From contig JAJSPD010000006.1 in NCBI GenBank assembly GCA_021307315.1, positions 930,001-994,000 on the forward strand: a stretch of 64,000 nt of DNA, read 5' to 3'. Positions 47,875 to 59,457 of this stretch are shown here, piece by piece; positions within the stretch are counted from its first letter, which is position 1, and every line of letters begins with the position of its first letter. Under the pieces are notes generated by a model. The model saw only the letters and a list, made by a program, of their open reading frames with translations. It did not search any database and was not told where the DNA came from. This stretch comes from Bisporella sp. PMI_857 (taxonomy: Eukaryota; Ascomycota; Leotiomycetes; Helotiales; Helotiaceae). The position numbers and the translations under genes were made by a program.

Positions 47875-48631
47875 TCAAATCTGAAGCGACACCTCGAGAG
47901 CCTCTAGGAGAGTCACACCACTTTGATTTCCATTATTCCACCCTTTGAACCAGGGACTTCTCGATGACTTTTCGACTACATTGTCTCCATGCAGTGCTGA
48001 GATTGGGATGATGGGGATACTACAAAGGAGTCAGAACTAACGCTTGTGAAGCCGCTGCGGCCATATACTTGACTGCGAACTTTTTAACCTCCTCCTCGAT
48101 TCCTTGAAACTGCTCCTCTGACCAATTGATTACATCCCTATTGATTGATAAGCGGATTCAGAAGATGCCTTTAGCCGCAACGCACATCTTATTTACGAGT
48201 ATAATAAGCCGTTTTGCGGCGCCAATGGCCTGCTTCACAACTTGCTCTTCTGCTTTAGTATTTGCCGAGAGCACAAGAATAGCACAATCTGCTTCGCCGA
48301 CACTCGTATCTACTTGTTTCGTCACCACTTGGCCTTTAAAGCCTTAGGACCCTTACCTGATATTGTCACGTGATAACTAGGGAGATGAAAACTTGGCTGT
48401 ATGTTGAGGCTTTTCATATTTCTTGTTGCTCCATCGTAAGTCGTAATTCCCTTGTGCTGGAATCTTTCCATCGTTAACAAGTCAATACCTCCATACTATA
48501 AACGCCGTTAGATTGCATAGCGTCTCACATCTCTATTTAAGACTAACTTTGAAAAGCATACAGCCTATGGTAGTAGCTTTCCCCGCGCCGTTGGGACCTA
48601 TAACCTTGATTGTCTTTTCACGAGACCCCAT
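47875..48631 (-). CDS. Shortened EF-1alpha-like GTPase
   Basis: Derived from translation elongation factor EF-1alpha/EF-Tu but reduced to the G domain. From the ATG at 48631: MGSREKTIKVIGPNGAGKA. The P-loop reads GPNGAGKA where active family members have GKS or GKT. A GTTAGT...TATAG intron leads to YGGIDLLTMERFQHKGIT (compare GGIDKRTIEKFE in EF-1alpha), then LPSYHVTIS. After a frame change near 48350 comes GEADCAILVLSANTKAEEQV, matching the ADCAIL block. LIILVNKM joins across a GTGCGT...CAATAG intron to DVINWSEEQF, restoring the G4 motif NKMD. Finally IPISALHGDNVVEKS, SPWFKGWNN and GVTLLEALEV precede a stop at 47875. The DxxG motif (G3) is not visible, and domains II and III are missing. It is therefore unlikely to carry aminoacyl-tRNA (inference). 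It lies tail to tail with the NLR gene. Confidence 0.75.
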
Positions 48632-49302
48632 AGCGACTTTGTTTCTGGGCGACTTCTTAATTGACCTCCCAAATAATCCTAAGCCCCTGATGGTGCCGCT
48701 AGAGGAATGCGCGTCCGTGAAAGGCCCGATACAATCAGCAGGCAAGAGTAAGATATATGAAAGTTATGGTGATGGAAGTGCGGAAGTTGGCCATTGTTTG
48801 GGAACCCCACTGTACCTTCACCTCGCCAGGCACAGGTCATCACGTGTTCAGTGTAAGACTTTCATGCAACACATTACTCTTTGAATCTTCCTTTTGGATC
48901 GCGCATTTGTACACTGCAGAGTGAACCATTCAATAAAGAATTCCAGGAGGAGAGAGGCAAGTGGGTAACGGCAGGATTGCCCGAACTATGTAAATACGGA
49001 AGGATGCGTTTCCAAGATAAATGTATATTATGAAGCCTCCTTTCCAACCTGCTCTTTATTTACAAGTCCTAGAACGTTATCGAAGAAAACTATTATTGTT
49101 AGACAACAATGTCCATACTCGACAGCAGTTGACTCTGCTAAATATACTCATTGGGGAACGACACGATCATCGACCAATAGTCATCTCTTCCGTAACATGA
49201 TGCAGCAGGTTATGTTGCACAAAGCGAAGAAGAAGTGGGAGAAGGTCGGAGGAGATTAGTATGATGAAACCTTGAGCGATACTAGGTACCTTATGGAGAA
49301 CT
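48632..49302. other. Intergenic stretch, no gene recognised
   Basis: About 670 bp upstream of the GTPase gene and the 2EXR fragment, which are transcribed away from each other. Nothing recognisable. Confidence 0.35.
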
Positions 49303-50091
49303 ATGAGGAGGCGACAATATTCCAATAATCGCCATGCCCAAAATGCTGAAGCTCAGAAGCCTAAAAGATATACCCTATACTCTTCAATCAAGTTTACGTA
49401 CTTTTCCAAGCTCTCCCAAGAGATAAGATGCTACATATGGAAGAACGCTCACTCCCAGGCTCTTCGCAATGCTCCCGTCGGTCAATATTGCAACGGGACA
49501 TTTCTGTAGCCATGCAAGACATGAAAACAGGTCATTAGTTTTGATGCTCATGTATCCGACTATTTGATACGAGCTATAGCGCCTTGCTCTAAGTATACTA
49601 TTAAGAACAGTGGTGTTTCCGTTGCCATATGATAGCCATCTGGAAGAACTGCTCAACTCCCACTATGATGCGTCTGACATAGACGAGGGACTATTCGAAC
49701 AGTTTCAGAGCATTCATTTCAGAAAGCCGGGAGGACACTATCGGCGAGCACGGCCATTTGACAAACAAAATTTCATGTCCATAGACGATACTAGGCTGAC
49801 AGGGAATTCTATGCGCGTTGAGATGGCTCGGGGGATATAGATCATGGGCGGATATGTAGAACGACGTGGTTCATCGATAACATTGCGGGACCTCTCCAGA
49901 TCTAAATGTTAAGCAGACGTGCAATTGTAGGGGTAATGGAAGATTTCAGCATAGATATGTCGAAGTTGACGGCTCCCTGGAGGACGATACGGGACAATTA
50001 TCAGATTGGTAGCCCGGTGAGAAGATCCATAGAAGGAATGTGGCAATTCTCTGCCTTGCAGAATTCTTTTGGATTACCACTTGATCATTAA
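49303..50091 (+). CDS. 2EXR-domain-like protein, fragmented
   Basis: From the ATG at 49303 an Arg/Gln-rich start leads to FTYFSKLSQEIRCYIWKNA, which fits the F-x-x-F-x-KL-x-x-EIR-x-x-IW pattern of the fungal 2EXR domain (function unknown, often in large lineage-specific families). That frame stops at 49509. Protein-like sequence resumes in another frame at about 49610 (VVFPLPYDSHLEELLNS, FEQFQSIHFRKPGGHYRRAR) to 49840, and weaker frames continue to 50091. The pieces may be one gene with frameshifts or a decaying copy; the middle (49510-49610) is too broken to read. Confidence 0.45.
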
Positions 50092-50309
50092 CCTCTAGTG
50101 GTAACATGGAGAAAAACTATTCCATACCATCATAAACAAGTCACGGCCCGAGTAAAACTACTAGACGGGATAACCTGTGGATCCAGAAGTGAATACTCAA
50201 GATTTCTGAGCGGACTATAGATAAATCCTCTTAATATTCCAATGTAAAAGCAGTGCCTACTTATCCAGCTTTTCCCGCCATGCCCATATCCAAACTCCAT
50301 ATCAACCCT

Positions 50310-51144
50310 CTATTCCTTTGGCGGTGGCTTTCTTCTCTGCGGCCTGCCATCTTCCGCCTTCTTACACAACTTCGGCACTGGGCCTTTCTTCTCCCACCGG
50401 GCTCCCTCTTCACCGTTTCCAACCTTAGCGTACTTCCCACTGTTCGCAAAGAAATCCACCCAATGCTTCAACGCAGCATGGACTGCTCCTTCGCCTTCCG
50501 CTTCTCCTGCTCCTTCAACGCCTTCAGCTGTCCGTCGTATATAGACTATCCACCTCCGGATCATCCTTGGGAATGTACATGAGCTCCACGCCGCGGAGAT
50601 CCGGATTGCGGTCTTCGTCGAAGCACGAGGTCACGAATCCGCGCGAGGCGTCACAGCCGGCAAAGAAGTGGTAGGACCCGCCAGGTCCGTAGTGCCGCGC
50701 TCCCGCAGAGACGTCGTAGATAGTGCCGTTGATGGCGAGGTAGATGGGTTTGGTGAGGTCACTGCCATCGTAGGCTGCTAGATCAGCGTCTGTGAGCTGT
50801 TTCGGCCCTGCCTGTTCAAGTGTTAATACATTTAGGGATGTACAACGGAATGCGGGGACAGTAAATTATTAACATACAATCCAGGTCTTGATCACGTCGG
50901 GCCTCGTCCACTTCGGCCTGTCAAGGTTCCAGGTAAAGCTCTCACGCGTCACGAAATAGCTGACAAGGGAAGAAGAGAGGATTATGAAGACAATCAAACG
51001 CGCGACATCAAGGAGGGAGAACGAGCTATCCTCCGCCTTTGCCAATTGATTTGGAGTAAGTGCCTTTTCTGCTGGAACAGGCTTTGCTCCGGAATCAGCA
51101 GGGTCTGGCTTTGTAGGATCCTTTCTTTGGCGGAGTTCGGCCAT
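50310..51144 (-). CDS. Cytochrome b5-like heme/steroid-binding membrane protein
   Basis: Related to the membrane-associated progesterone receptor/Dap1 group, which bind heme and support cytochrome P450 and sterol metabolism in the ER. Exon 1 from the ATG at 51144: MAELRQRKDPTKPDPADSGA, then one membrane segment (VARLIVFIILSSSLVSYFV). A 66-bp intron (50877-50812) splices in frame to the b5-like core: GPKQLTDADLAAYDGS, KPIYLAINGTIYDVSAGARH, YGPGGSYHFFAGCDASRGF and CFDEDRNPDLRG. The Tyr-rich YGPGGSYHFFAG segment is characteristic of this group. After YIPKDDPEVDSLYTTD a charged C-terminal extension (LKALKEQEKRKAKEQ, then HWVDFFANSGKYAKVG) continues through two one-base frame changes (near 50545 and 50480) and ends at 50310. 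Length about 270 residues. Confidence 0.85.
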
Positions 51145-51819
51145 GTTTGTTTGTGGTTATGAATGGAGAGGATGGGAGGGGAGGTATATGTGTTCAGAGC
51201 TGAGCGATGTAGCTTATATGTTTAGCCTTGCAGGGTCCCATCGTCGTCATATTAGCCTCAAAGCCACACTATTGCGAATTGGAAGTCTACAATTGGATAC
51301 AGGAAAAGCAATTATATGTTCCATTGGAAACATTTGTTTTTTGAGCGGATGTCGGATCAGCTTCGGATATTTGAGGGTGCAGAAAGGAAGGTTTTCTTAT
51401 GGGGGTTTTCCATCCATCTATGAAGCAATGATATGGGCCTGACACCAACTGGTAAGCTGTCTAGCTGCGGTAAGCACAAGTTACCATCCTTAGTCCTCCT
51501 CGTGTCGGAGCCAAACGTTGAATAGACCATTTATATGCTTTTCCATTCGTGGTAGCTTCATTTGCTATGACAATCCCTAAACAAGAGTGAAATAAGTTGG
51601 CCGCGCAATCAATGTGTAGTAGCAACGATCGCCAGCAGGTAATATTTTCACGTCAACATTCATCCCATGAGACCAGAGTTTGCATTTGACGAGCACTTCA
51701 TTGATATGCTACACCGAAAAGTCCCAAACCCATTGCAAATGCCCATTTCACGCCCATCAACCTGAACTGTCACCCGATCGAAGGAAGAGTGGCCATGACA
51801 TCGTAGAGTATCGAGAAAT
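51145..51819. other. Intergenic region between the b5-like gene and RPS25
   Basis: About 680 bp: promoter of the b5-like gene and 3' region of RPS25. The plus frame 51143-51442 is without motifs and lies in the promoter. Confidence 0.35.
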
Positions 51820-52277
51820 TTATTCCGCAGCAGCAACCGCCCGAGCTGTCCCTGTGTTAGCAGAAAACCCAGTGGTAGCCGATTACTCTCCAACATACTG
51901 TAAACATTCAATGCATGGTGGTTGACAACCTTCTTGATGACACCCTTCTCCTCCAAATCGTTCAGACATTTCCGTGCTAATGATCCGTTGATCTTTAGCC
52001 TATCGACGAGGACGGCGACTGTGATGAGGCGGTAGGATTGAACATCTTTCTGGAGCTTCTCGGAGATGGCCTTATCGAGGATGACAGCGTGTTGGGCCTT
52101 GTCCTTGACCTTTCCCTTCGACCTGTAGAGATATGCGCATTAGAGTCGTGATGCTGCAAAGAGGGGTTTGAAGCTGCGCCCAAAGCAAACTGGCAGCGGA
52201 ACAGAATTCACCAAGCAGTACAGCAATTACGTACCACTTCTTCTTTTGCTTCTTCGCACCGGTTTTGCTGGCGCCAT
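51820..52277 (-). CDS. RPS25: 40S ribosomal protein S25 (eS25)
   Basis: Component of the small ribosomal subunit head. Exon 1 (52277-52235) gives the basic start MAPAKTGAKKQKKKW. A 102-bp intron (52234-52133) leads to SKGKVKDKAQHAVILDKAIS and KLQKDVQSYRLITVAVLVDR, then LKINGSLARKCLNDLEEKGV and IKKVVNHHALNVY. A 47-bp intron (51898-51852, donor GTATGT, branch-like CTAAC) precedes the short last exon (TARAVAAAE, stop at 51822-51820). The domain order, size (about 105 residues) and Lys-rich N-terminus are as expected, and no frame break is seen. The small last exon is easily missed. Confidence 0.95.
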
Positions 52278-52492
52278 GATTGCGGTTTGATTGTCTGAAG
52301 TAGATTTCTTGTCGTCAACTTGGGTGGATTTTATTTTCCAGATGGGTGATTGTGTCTTTTGGTTCGCTTAGCTCGACCAAAATGGCTTAGCCTCATTGGC
52401 CCATAATTATTGCGGGACCACACACGAGGATTTTGGAAAATCGTCTGCAACAATCGAACTCGACCACTTCGACACAACACCAAACCGCCAAC
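52278..52492. promoter_or_regulatory. Bidirectional promoter of RPS25 and RPS5
   Basis: The two ribosomal protein start codons are only 215 bp apart and point away from each other. An ATTGG (inverted CCAAT) lies at 52395-52399. Shared control of two 40S proteins is an inference from the layout. Confidence 0.7.
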
Positions 52493-53333
52493 ATGTCTGA
52501 CGCATCAGGAGATATCGAAGTCGAGGCCGTCTCCGGTTACGAAGTTCTCCCCAAGGATGTCACTTCCGAGATTGGAAGCATCAAGCTTTTCAACAAGTGG
52601 TATGCGACAACTACTACCCCAAAATGTCGAAGAGCTGTATTAATCAAGACAACAGGTCTTACGAAGATGTTGAGATCCGTGATATCTCTTTGACGTAAGG
52701 ATGCCCGAATATTTGGAATTGGAGGATGTGCTGGAAATTCGAACAAGAAAGACGCAAGCCAGGACACAGCTAACTCACTTATAGCGATTACATCCAAATT
52801 CGCTCCCCAGTCTACATCTCCCACTCTGCCGGTCGCTATGCGCAAAAGCGTTTCCGTAAGGCTCAATGCCCAATCATTGAGCGTCTCACCAACTCTCTGA
52901 TGATGAACGGTCGTAACAACGGAAAGAAGCTCAAGGCCGTGCGAATTGTCTCACACGCTTTCGAGATTGTGCGTTCACATAAATTGCAAGGAGAATAGGA
53001 TACTAACATACCCCAGATCCACATCATGACCGACCAAAACCCAATCCAAATCGCTGTTGACGCTATTGTCAACTGCGGTCCTCGCGAAGATTCCACCCGT
53101 ATCGGATCCGCAGGTACCGTCCGTCGTCAAGCCGTTGATGTTTTCCTCTCCGCCGTGTCAACCAGGCTATCGCCCTCCTTACCATTGGTGCTCGCGAGGC
53201 TGCTTTCCGAAATGTCAAGAGTGTTGCTGAGTGTTTGGCGGAAGAGCTGATCAACGCTGCTAAGGGATCCTCCAACTCCTATGCGATCAAGAAGAAGGAC
53301 GAGTTGGAGCGTGTGGCCAAGAGCAATCGGTAA
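52493..53333 (+). CDS. RPS5: 40S ribosomal protein S5 (uS7)
   Basis: Small-subunit protein that contacts the mRNA exit channel and E site. Exons: 52493-52599, 52656-52694, 52785-52968 and 53017-53333. Introns are 56, 90 and 48 bp; the last has a perfect TACTAAC branch point. Motifs: [91 protein letters not shown] and [18 protein letters not shown]. One base is missing at about 53142 (GTTTTCCT where the family requires a Ser-Pro codon pair), after which [20 protein letters not shown] and [10 protein letters not shown] follow in the next frame to the stop at 53331-53333. A real loss would be lethal if this is the only copy, so I take it as a sequence error. Confidence 0.95.
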
Positions 53334-53920
53334 AGGATTACAATGGGATTGGGTTCTTTGCGTTGCATATGGTTGGGGTTTGGCTGCTTTCTCGTCATGC
53401 GGCTGGGATATATGAACTCTAGCTTGTGAATCAAAAAGGATTTGCGTATGCATGTGTATATCGGGCGATATGCGTGATTCAAGCACTTTGTTTCATAAAC
53501 CTAGGAATTTTGATTCAGAATTCAAGGAGAAGTGAGGCACCACAGGATGTAGACGTATTCAACGAATCTTCGAATATCCTTGCAGCTATGTCATCCAGTA
53601 GAGATTGTTGTGTTATATGCAAGTGTGTATTTTGGGGGGATTCTTTTGCAATCCAGGGTTCATGCTAAGTTTAATTTGACTATAGAGTATGATCTCAGAA
53701 AAAAACGCTTCATTCAGTTGTTTTGAACGCCTATGTCACTAGCTTGGCACCTGTTCGCCATCAACAAACGCCTTGCCCATTTCTCCCAACTATACAATCC
53801 TAGTACCCTCCTTTTGCCATCCTAATATATCAAATTTAAAGACTCAATATTGCAAGCTTTAACCTTCATGCCCTCGCAGCTTCCTGCGTTGCCGCCGCTT
53901 CGAACAGTTGAACATTTAGC
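53334..53920. other. 3' region of RPS5, no gene recognised
   Basis: Between the convergent ends of RPS5 and the secreted-protein gene. Minus frames opposite RPS5 are shadows. Confidence 0.4.
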
Positions 53921-54241
53921 CTACAGACCCTTAGTATCTCCAGATCTTCCATCCAAATTAGCAAAGAGCTTACAAGCAGTCAATTCGCTCCCATCACCAG
54001 GAATACAATCCCTGTCCTCGACTTCATCGCCCCAGATTTTTGTGCAGCTCTTATACGAGGCCAGCTTGCCGTCCGCAATGACACAGATACCCTGATACGG
54101 TGTGGTTCCGCACCATTTCCCTCCGTAGTAAGCACAGCAGTTCTTAACTGCTTGGACTGATTGGCGAGGACCAGATGATACGCATTCGGAGGCGGTGGTA
54201 AGAGCTGGTGCGAGGAATAGGAGAAAGTGTGAGAGCTGCAT
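53921..54241 (-). CDS. Small secreted cysteine-rich protein
   Basis: Predicted secreted protein of 106 residues. From the ATG at 54241 it has a clear signal peptide (MQLSHFLLFLAPALTTA). The mature part holds eight cysteines (SECVSS, NCCAYYGGKWC, GICVIADG, KSCTKIWGD, RDCIPGDG, TACKLF), enough for four disulfides. No frame break, single exon. I do not recognise a named family. Size, signal peptide and even cysteine count are what effector-prediction schemes look for, but the same is true of many harmless secreted proteins. A farther upstream in-frame start exists but would bury the signal peptide. Confidence 0.7.
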   Translation of the reverse strand: MQLSHFLLFLAPALTTASECVSSGPRQSVQAVKNCCAYYGGKWCGTTPYQGICVIADGKLASYKSCTKIWGDEVEDRDCIPGDGSELTACKLFANLDGRSGDTKGL

Positions 54242-56441
54242 GATGATAGAGGTATAGCAGTGAATAGTAGTCAAAAGGAATCTCTAGAAGTTGACAGTGG
54301 TATAGCTTTCTCTTAGATTGAGGGGTATATGATTTGGTCTTGAAAGTTTACAAATTGTGGATACAAGGCTCGTTTTATCACAAAATTTGGAGAGGAGGCA
54401 AAGGACAGATCCTGTTTTCATCCAACAGCTAGTTTCCCCGGAGATTCTCAACTCGTATTTCTGGACTTGCCACTCTCTGTAACCGGTCGTGTGCATTTGC
54501 GATATTACCCTCTAGCTAGGAGGTTCACGATAGGCAACATTTACCACTTCCCAGGCTAGGCCTACGTATCAAAGATCAGCATACATTTTCGGGCAATTAA
54601 CCATAAACATATTTCATCACAGATTCACTACCATGTCTCGTCGTCTAGTTTGTGCTAGACTCGAGTCTAAGGGAAGCTAGGCCAGTCTTCTGATGTCGGG
54701 TATATCAGATATATATCCTACCGAATTGGCTCCTAGGAGACAAGTAACGGCGACTGCCGACTTCTCGTTGGATGATGATCGTGGTTCTCTCGGCTGATAA
54801 AGTGCAAAATGGCCATTTTTCATCTGGAAGTTCTCAAGCGAAAGTTAAAGTGGCTAAAAAGGGTTACATATATTAAGCCCAACAGCGACGAATAGGAGCA
54901 TTTCCCTGGCTGGCGGACGGCCAAACCCAGTGATGGAACCAGAAGATCAACCTTTGGCCTCGACCTCGAGCAGAGCCTTTAAATAGCAACCCGTGCATTC
55001 GCTAAAAGCTATGAATAGATCTCCCTTTTCACCCAGACTTCTGGAAGCTGTGAATAAAGATAAGAGATCACGTTGGGGCTTTTCTTTAAGAAAATAAAAC
55101 TAGGTGAAGACGATTTAAGGTTATTGGGTATGGAGACGATGAAAGCGCCAGGGGGGCCAACACTATATTGGTACCTCACGAACAGATGGCAGCTTTTCGG
55201 GAGCCAGAAGGGCTATGAAACAGACCAGATAAGCTTTTTTCAACCAGCGTTTCGCTGTCGAGCTGCACAATCATCCCTAAGATCTGATGGAGACTTCATC
55301 ATCATCAGGGCCAAAAATGCACTACGATGTAATCTCATTGAAGATAAAAGAGATCTGCTTCGCTGTATATTGAAAGTAACAACTGATCTGCTCGCTGAAG
55401 TCATCGAAAGGTCATAATTAATCAATATTATAGTGCAGTGAGATCAAAGGCTTTTTCAATAGCTCGGGATTCTTGGCAGCCGAGCAGATCATCCCACCTG
55501 TCTATAGCCCCCCAGTGCATCGCCTCAAAATATCTACGCCAACATGTTTCTCCCATGTTAATTGTGCCCGACTCGAAACAATCCAAGGGCTCTTGGTGAA
55601 TCACAAATACTGGATTGTTTAAATAGACAAAGGTGGTCGGGTAGCGGGTCACGGGAAACGGCCCCCCCTGTCCCTGAAACTCGCGACGAAACTCACGATG
55701 TCACAACCGTGCTTCATCGTCGCCTCGCCTAACCGGAAGCTGCTACTTGCGGTCAAGCAATATCCGGGGCACGGTCTCTTTTGCAAAATGAGTTCATTCC
55801 GTGATGAGCGATGAGAAGGGAGATATTCAATTGAATTATGGTCAAGATATCTTCATCATCAGAGTGCAATTGGAAAAATATCGTCGCCTCGAATAGGGTC
55901 TTAAAGGAAGAGCCTCTTTGCCGCTGTCAAAATCCAACAACATCTTAAGGTTTGAGGCTCTGCCCGCTTCGTCCCATCTTTTCTTCATATTAGCGCCTCC
56001 GTACCAAGTTCCCCCGTTTGAGCCAATGCTAGCCAATGCTTGTCTTTGTCCAAACGCGTTTCGAAAGGTCCGGCCTTTGGCCTCCGCTCTACTACCTCCT
56101 TCGTCCATCAGCATCAAGAGTCTAATTACATCCCTGGTTGGCAAAGACTGGAACGGAAGAGACAGCCAGGGGGCGGCTTGGAGATCATCTAAAGCCATGT
56201 TCCGCATCTTATTTATGCGTTGCCTGTCCCACCACAAAACCGTTCCTTTCTCTCACTTCTTCGTTCAATCTCTTCTCTCGTTGTATTTTCACGTTTCTTA
56301 AGCCTTTGTCCATCTACATTCCCTTTTTTATACCTTAATTGTCGGCCAGTTCGACACAGCGCTAGTCGCATACCTTCAGAGAACTTCAGATACACCACAT
56401 TCGTTTTTGGGGAAGATTTCTATTTATTCTAAACCGTAAAG
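54242..56441. other. Intergenic region with unassigned open frames
   Basis: About 2.2 kb. Plus 55073-55417 (KKIKLGEDDLRLLGMETMKA), minus 55652-55428 (HQEPLDCFESGTINMGETCW) and minus 56237-55842 (LDDLQAAPWLSLPFQSLPTR) read somewhat like protein but have no motif, no ordered splice sites and no common frame. They may be remnants or small genes and are not called. Confidence 0.3.
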
Positions 56442-57211
56442 ATGCAATTCACAACTCTCGCCCTTTCTGCCTCAGCGTGGCCAGCGTGCTTGGTATGTCC
56501 TTCCCAGAGCTTGAGAAATGGAAGCAGTACTAATAAGAGAAATAGCACAAGATGTTAAGGTCCATGTCGTCCGTGTCGGTGCTCTGAATGGCACACTAGC
56601 CTACTTCCCCAACAAGCTCACCGCTGCTGTCGGCGATATGGTGCAGTTCCAGTTTGCGCCAGCCAACCACACCGTCACACAATCCACGTTCGACAACCAT
56701 GTTCCCCAATTCACAGCACAGCAACGTCACTGGTATCTACAGTGGTTTCATGCCCGTCTCTGCCAACAGTGAGATGACACCAATCTTCACCATCCAGGTC
56801 AACGACACAAAACCAATGTGGTTATACTGCTCAAAGGGACAACATTGCCAGAATGGAATGACGATGGTGATCAACGAGAAGTAGGTTATTTAAAATTAAA
56901 ATAAAAGCTGGAAGGAAAACACAGACTAACAAACATATAGCACCAATGCTAACGCATCTCGTTCCCTCCAAGCCTACCAGCAGCCGCCAAACTGCAAACC
57001 CAAAACCTCGCACCTGGCACCCAGTCACGAACGGCACATCAGGTACCGTGAGCTCGGGCAGCGATGCCTTCGATCCAACAGCCACCGATGGTGTCGCTAC
57101 ACCTTCATCCACAAGCTCCCCGAGCGCAGAGCAAAAGGCTCATCCGCGACTGCGCTCAGCGTGCCAGCGCTGGCTGGTGTGGTGGCTATGGTTTTCGCAT
57201 TCGCTCTATAA
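56442..57211 (+). CDS. GPI-anchored cupredoxin-like extracellular protein
   Basis: Secreted surface protein with a single plastocyanin-like domain followed by a Ser/Thr-rich stalk and GPI signal, a common fungal type of unknown function. The ATG at 56442 starts a signal peptide (MQFTTLALSA; a one-base shift near 56477). The first intron ends at ACAAG (about 56550), giving DVKVHVVRVGALNGTLAYFP, VGDMVQFQFAPANHTVTQST, and after shifts near 56697 and 56727 VTGIYSGFMPV, TIQVNDTKPMWLYCSKGQHC and NGMTMVIN. The His of FAPANHTV, the Cys in WLYCSKGQHC and the His after it are the usual cupredoxin ligand positions. A second intron (about 56881-56940) leads to NANASRSLQAYQ, a Ser/Thr/Pro stalk (SGTVSSGSDAFDPTATDG) and the hydrophobic tail LSVPALAGVVAMVFAFAL ending at 57211. 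Confidence 0.82.
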
Positions 57212-59457
57212 ACACCCATCTCGGCCTAGTAATGGCTTTGGGAATGGATTTGGGGAAGGTAGATCAGGCATTGTATATGTTGGAATCATAGGTTTAATAA
57301 TCGCTTTCTTTCTCAAAGAGAAATGGCATGTTCTGGTGTTGTCACTTTTTTATTTTATACATTTACTTTCAATGGGGATGGATGGTTTGATACCGCGCTT
57401 GATGAAGCGAAAAATACCCGGGAGCTATAGAAGAAGACGTGCATTTTTTGCATCTATTAAAAATATAGTTCGTTAATACGCCTTGTGTCTGTTGCTTCTA
57501 GTATTCTTGTTTTCTTCGACTCTCCTTAATCAGGGAACTTGAGGATATAATACCTGTTTGGTGTGTTTCCTTTCCTGCATTTAATGTCTTTCCCAAAGAC
57601 ATATTGCCTTATCGTTAGATGCAACGGCCACTCAGCACCAAGAGGATATCCAAGTCCTAACCCGTCAACACTGTCGTAGCGATTCCTATCAACCTATAGA
57701 TCATTCTAACGTACCATACCCTTGATTCTTCTACTCAAACAATTTAGCAGATACAATTCGAGACAACATGTTGACGTGCCTCCCACCTACAACCGCTTAC
57801 GCCTAGCACCCAAATCCCCAGTTTCCTTCCCTCTTCCTCATTCTTTGAATGCACATCTACTACAAATGCATTCCTTGTAATAGGAAACCCCGGTATCTCA
57901 CAATTTGCATACTCATGACCACTGATCAATACTCTGCAACAGCAACGAAATAACACTTGCTGCAACGCAATCTAAGGGAAAGAATACAAAAGAGCCCACA
58001 TATTTTCAATAATCTCCCCAGCGAGAAAAATTTGTCAAAAAGATTCTCCACCTAGAAATTGCGCGTCTCCTTCCTTCTCTATCCCCCTTCCAAGACACTA
58101 CGTCCCATTTTGAAGCCTCTTTTTTGACCTGATATAGCGCTCTAGGTAGTTCTGCATCTCTACGTCTCTGCGCAAATAGATGACAAGATTAAATTCAACA
58201 ATGACAGATAATGTAGCAACAGCAGCTTTCATATTTCCTGTAAGCTTGATACAGCATGCGCACAACCTCGAAGCTTAGCCTCAGGATCTGATTCCTACGA
58301 TAGAAACAGGCGGTCTGAAGGCTTCTTCAACCTACCTATTCCTTGAACAGCACAGAAATGCACGCATAGCAAGATTTGATTCTCCCTAGAGAAGAATGGG
58401 GATGGCAAGAAAAATCGACAATTTATAGAACCCTGAGAGGTCACCCAGTCACACACCCCCCAAATCTCCAATCATAAGCCTCATCACGTACATGCATAAA
58501 CTATAGATACAAACCTTACAATGCCCATAACCATCCTTCAAATCCCACAAAGCAACCCCCATGAATAGCAATGACAGAATTTCCCATCTGGTATCTGATA
58601 TGATAAGTCGGCTTTCGCTTCTGATATACCGGCCTCACCTTACGAACCATCGACGATATCCTCCACGTTCCAGAAACCAGGAGGACATATAAAAAAAAGG
58701 CACCGCCACGCTATTCCAGATTTCTAGGCTCCTACCAGCATCTTTATCTCGGGCATGCTAAATCACAGCCGATAAGCCGTCTAATTCATGATAACAACAA
58801 TCGCTGATCGTGCGTGCGGAAGGCTTCGGTCTGGTAAAAAGATCTCGTCACGGGTTAGAGTGTTTACATGGCAGGTTTCGTGCTGAGGATTACCGTTCCG
58901 GGAGGGAAGATATAGAAACTATGAAATGGGAGACGTAGAGATCCCGTGGGATGGATGAAGAATCAGCCAGGACGGTGGGTGTCTTGACATGATGATGTCC
59001 AGAATGGAATCACACGACAGCTTGGTAAGAATGTGAGCGGATCAAGTCTACAATCCATTATGTATGGCGCTATGCTAAAGCACACAATCGCAATAGTCAC
59101 TTGTGAAAGATAGAAGCACAATCAAAAGGAAAATCACATCAGACTCCATGAAGACACAAATAATTTAGGTTGAATGTATCCATTCGATTTTTGACCCCCC
59201 ACCATCTCAGTCTATCTGACCATGTATGAGAAAAAACACCTTATGAGAGACGGATCCGGAGAAAGCAGCATGCAAAGTGAAACAGATCGAGGAAATTTGC
59301 CTAGGTATAAAGTACAGCGGTAACCTTGGAAAAAGTTCCAAAGCCACCGCAAGCTGCCTCAACACCATGGCAATGGCTGTAGCAACTTCCACCATCCCCA
59401 CCCTCAACGCATTACACACCCCCTAGCCCCCAACCACTATAACTTTACAGTCACCAT
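57212..59457. other. Long intergenic region, no gene recognised
   Basis: About 2.2 kb between the convergent ends of the cupredoxin and ADP/ATP carrier genes. Short frames only. It presumably includes 3' UTRs; nothing else identified. Confidence 0.4.
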
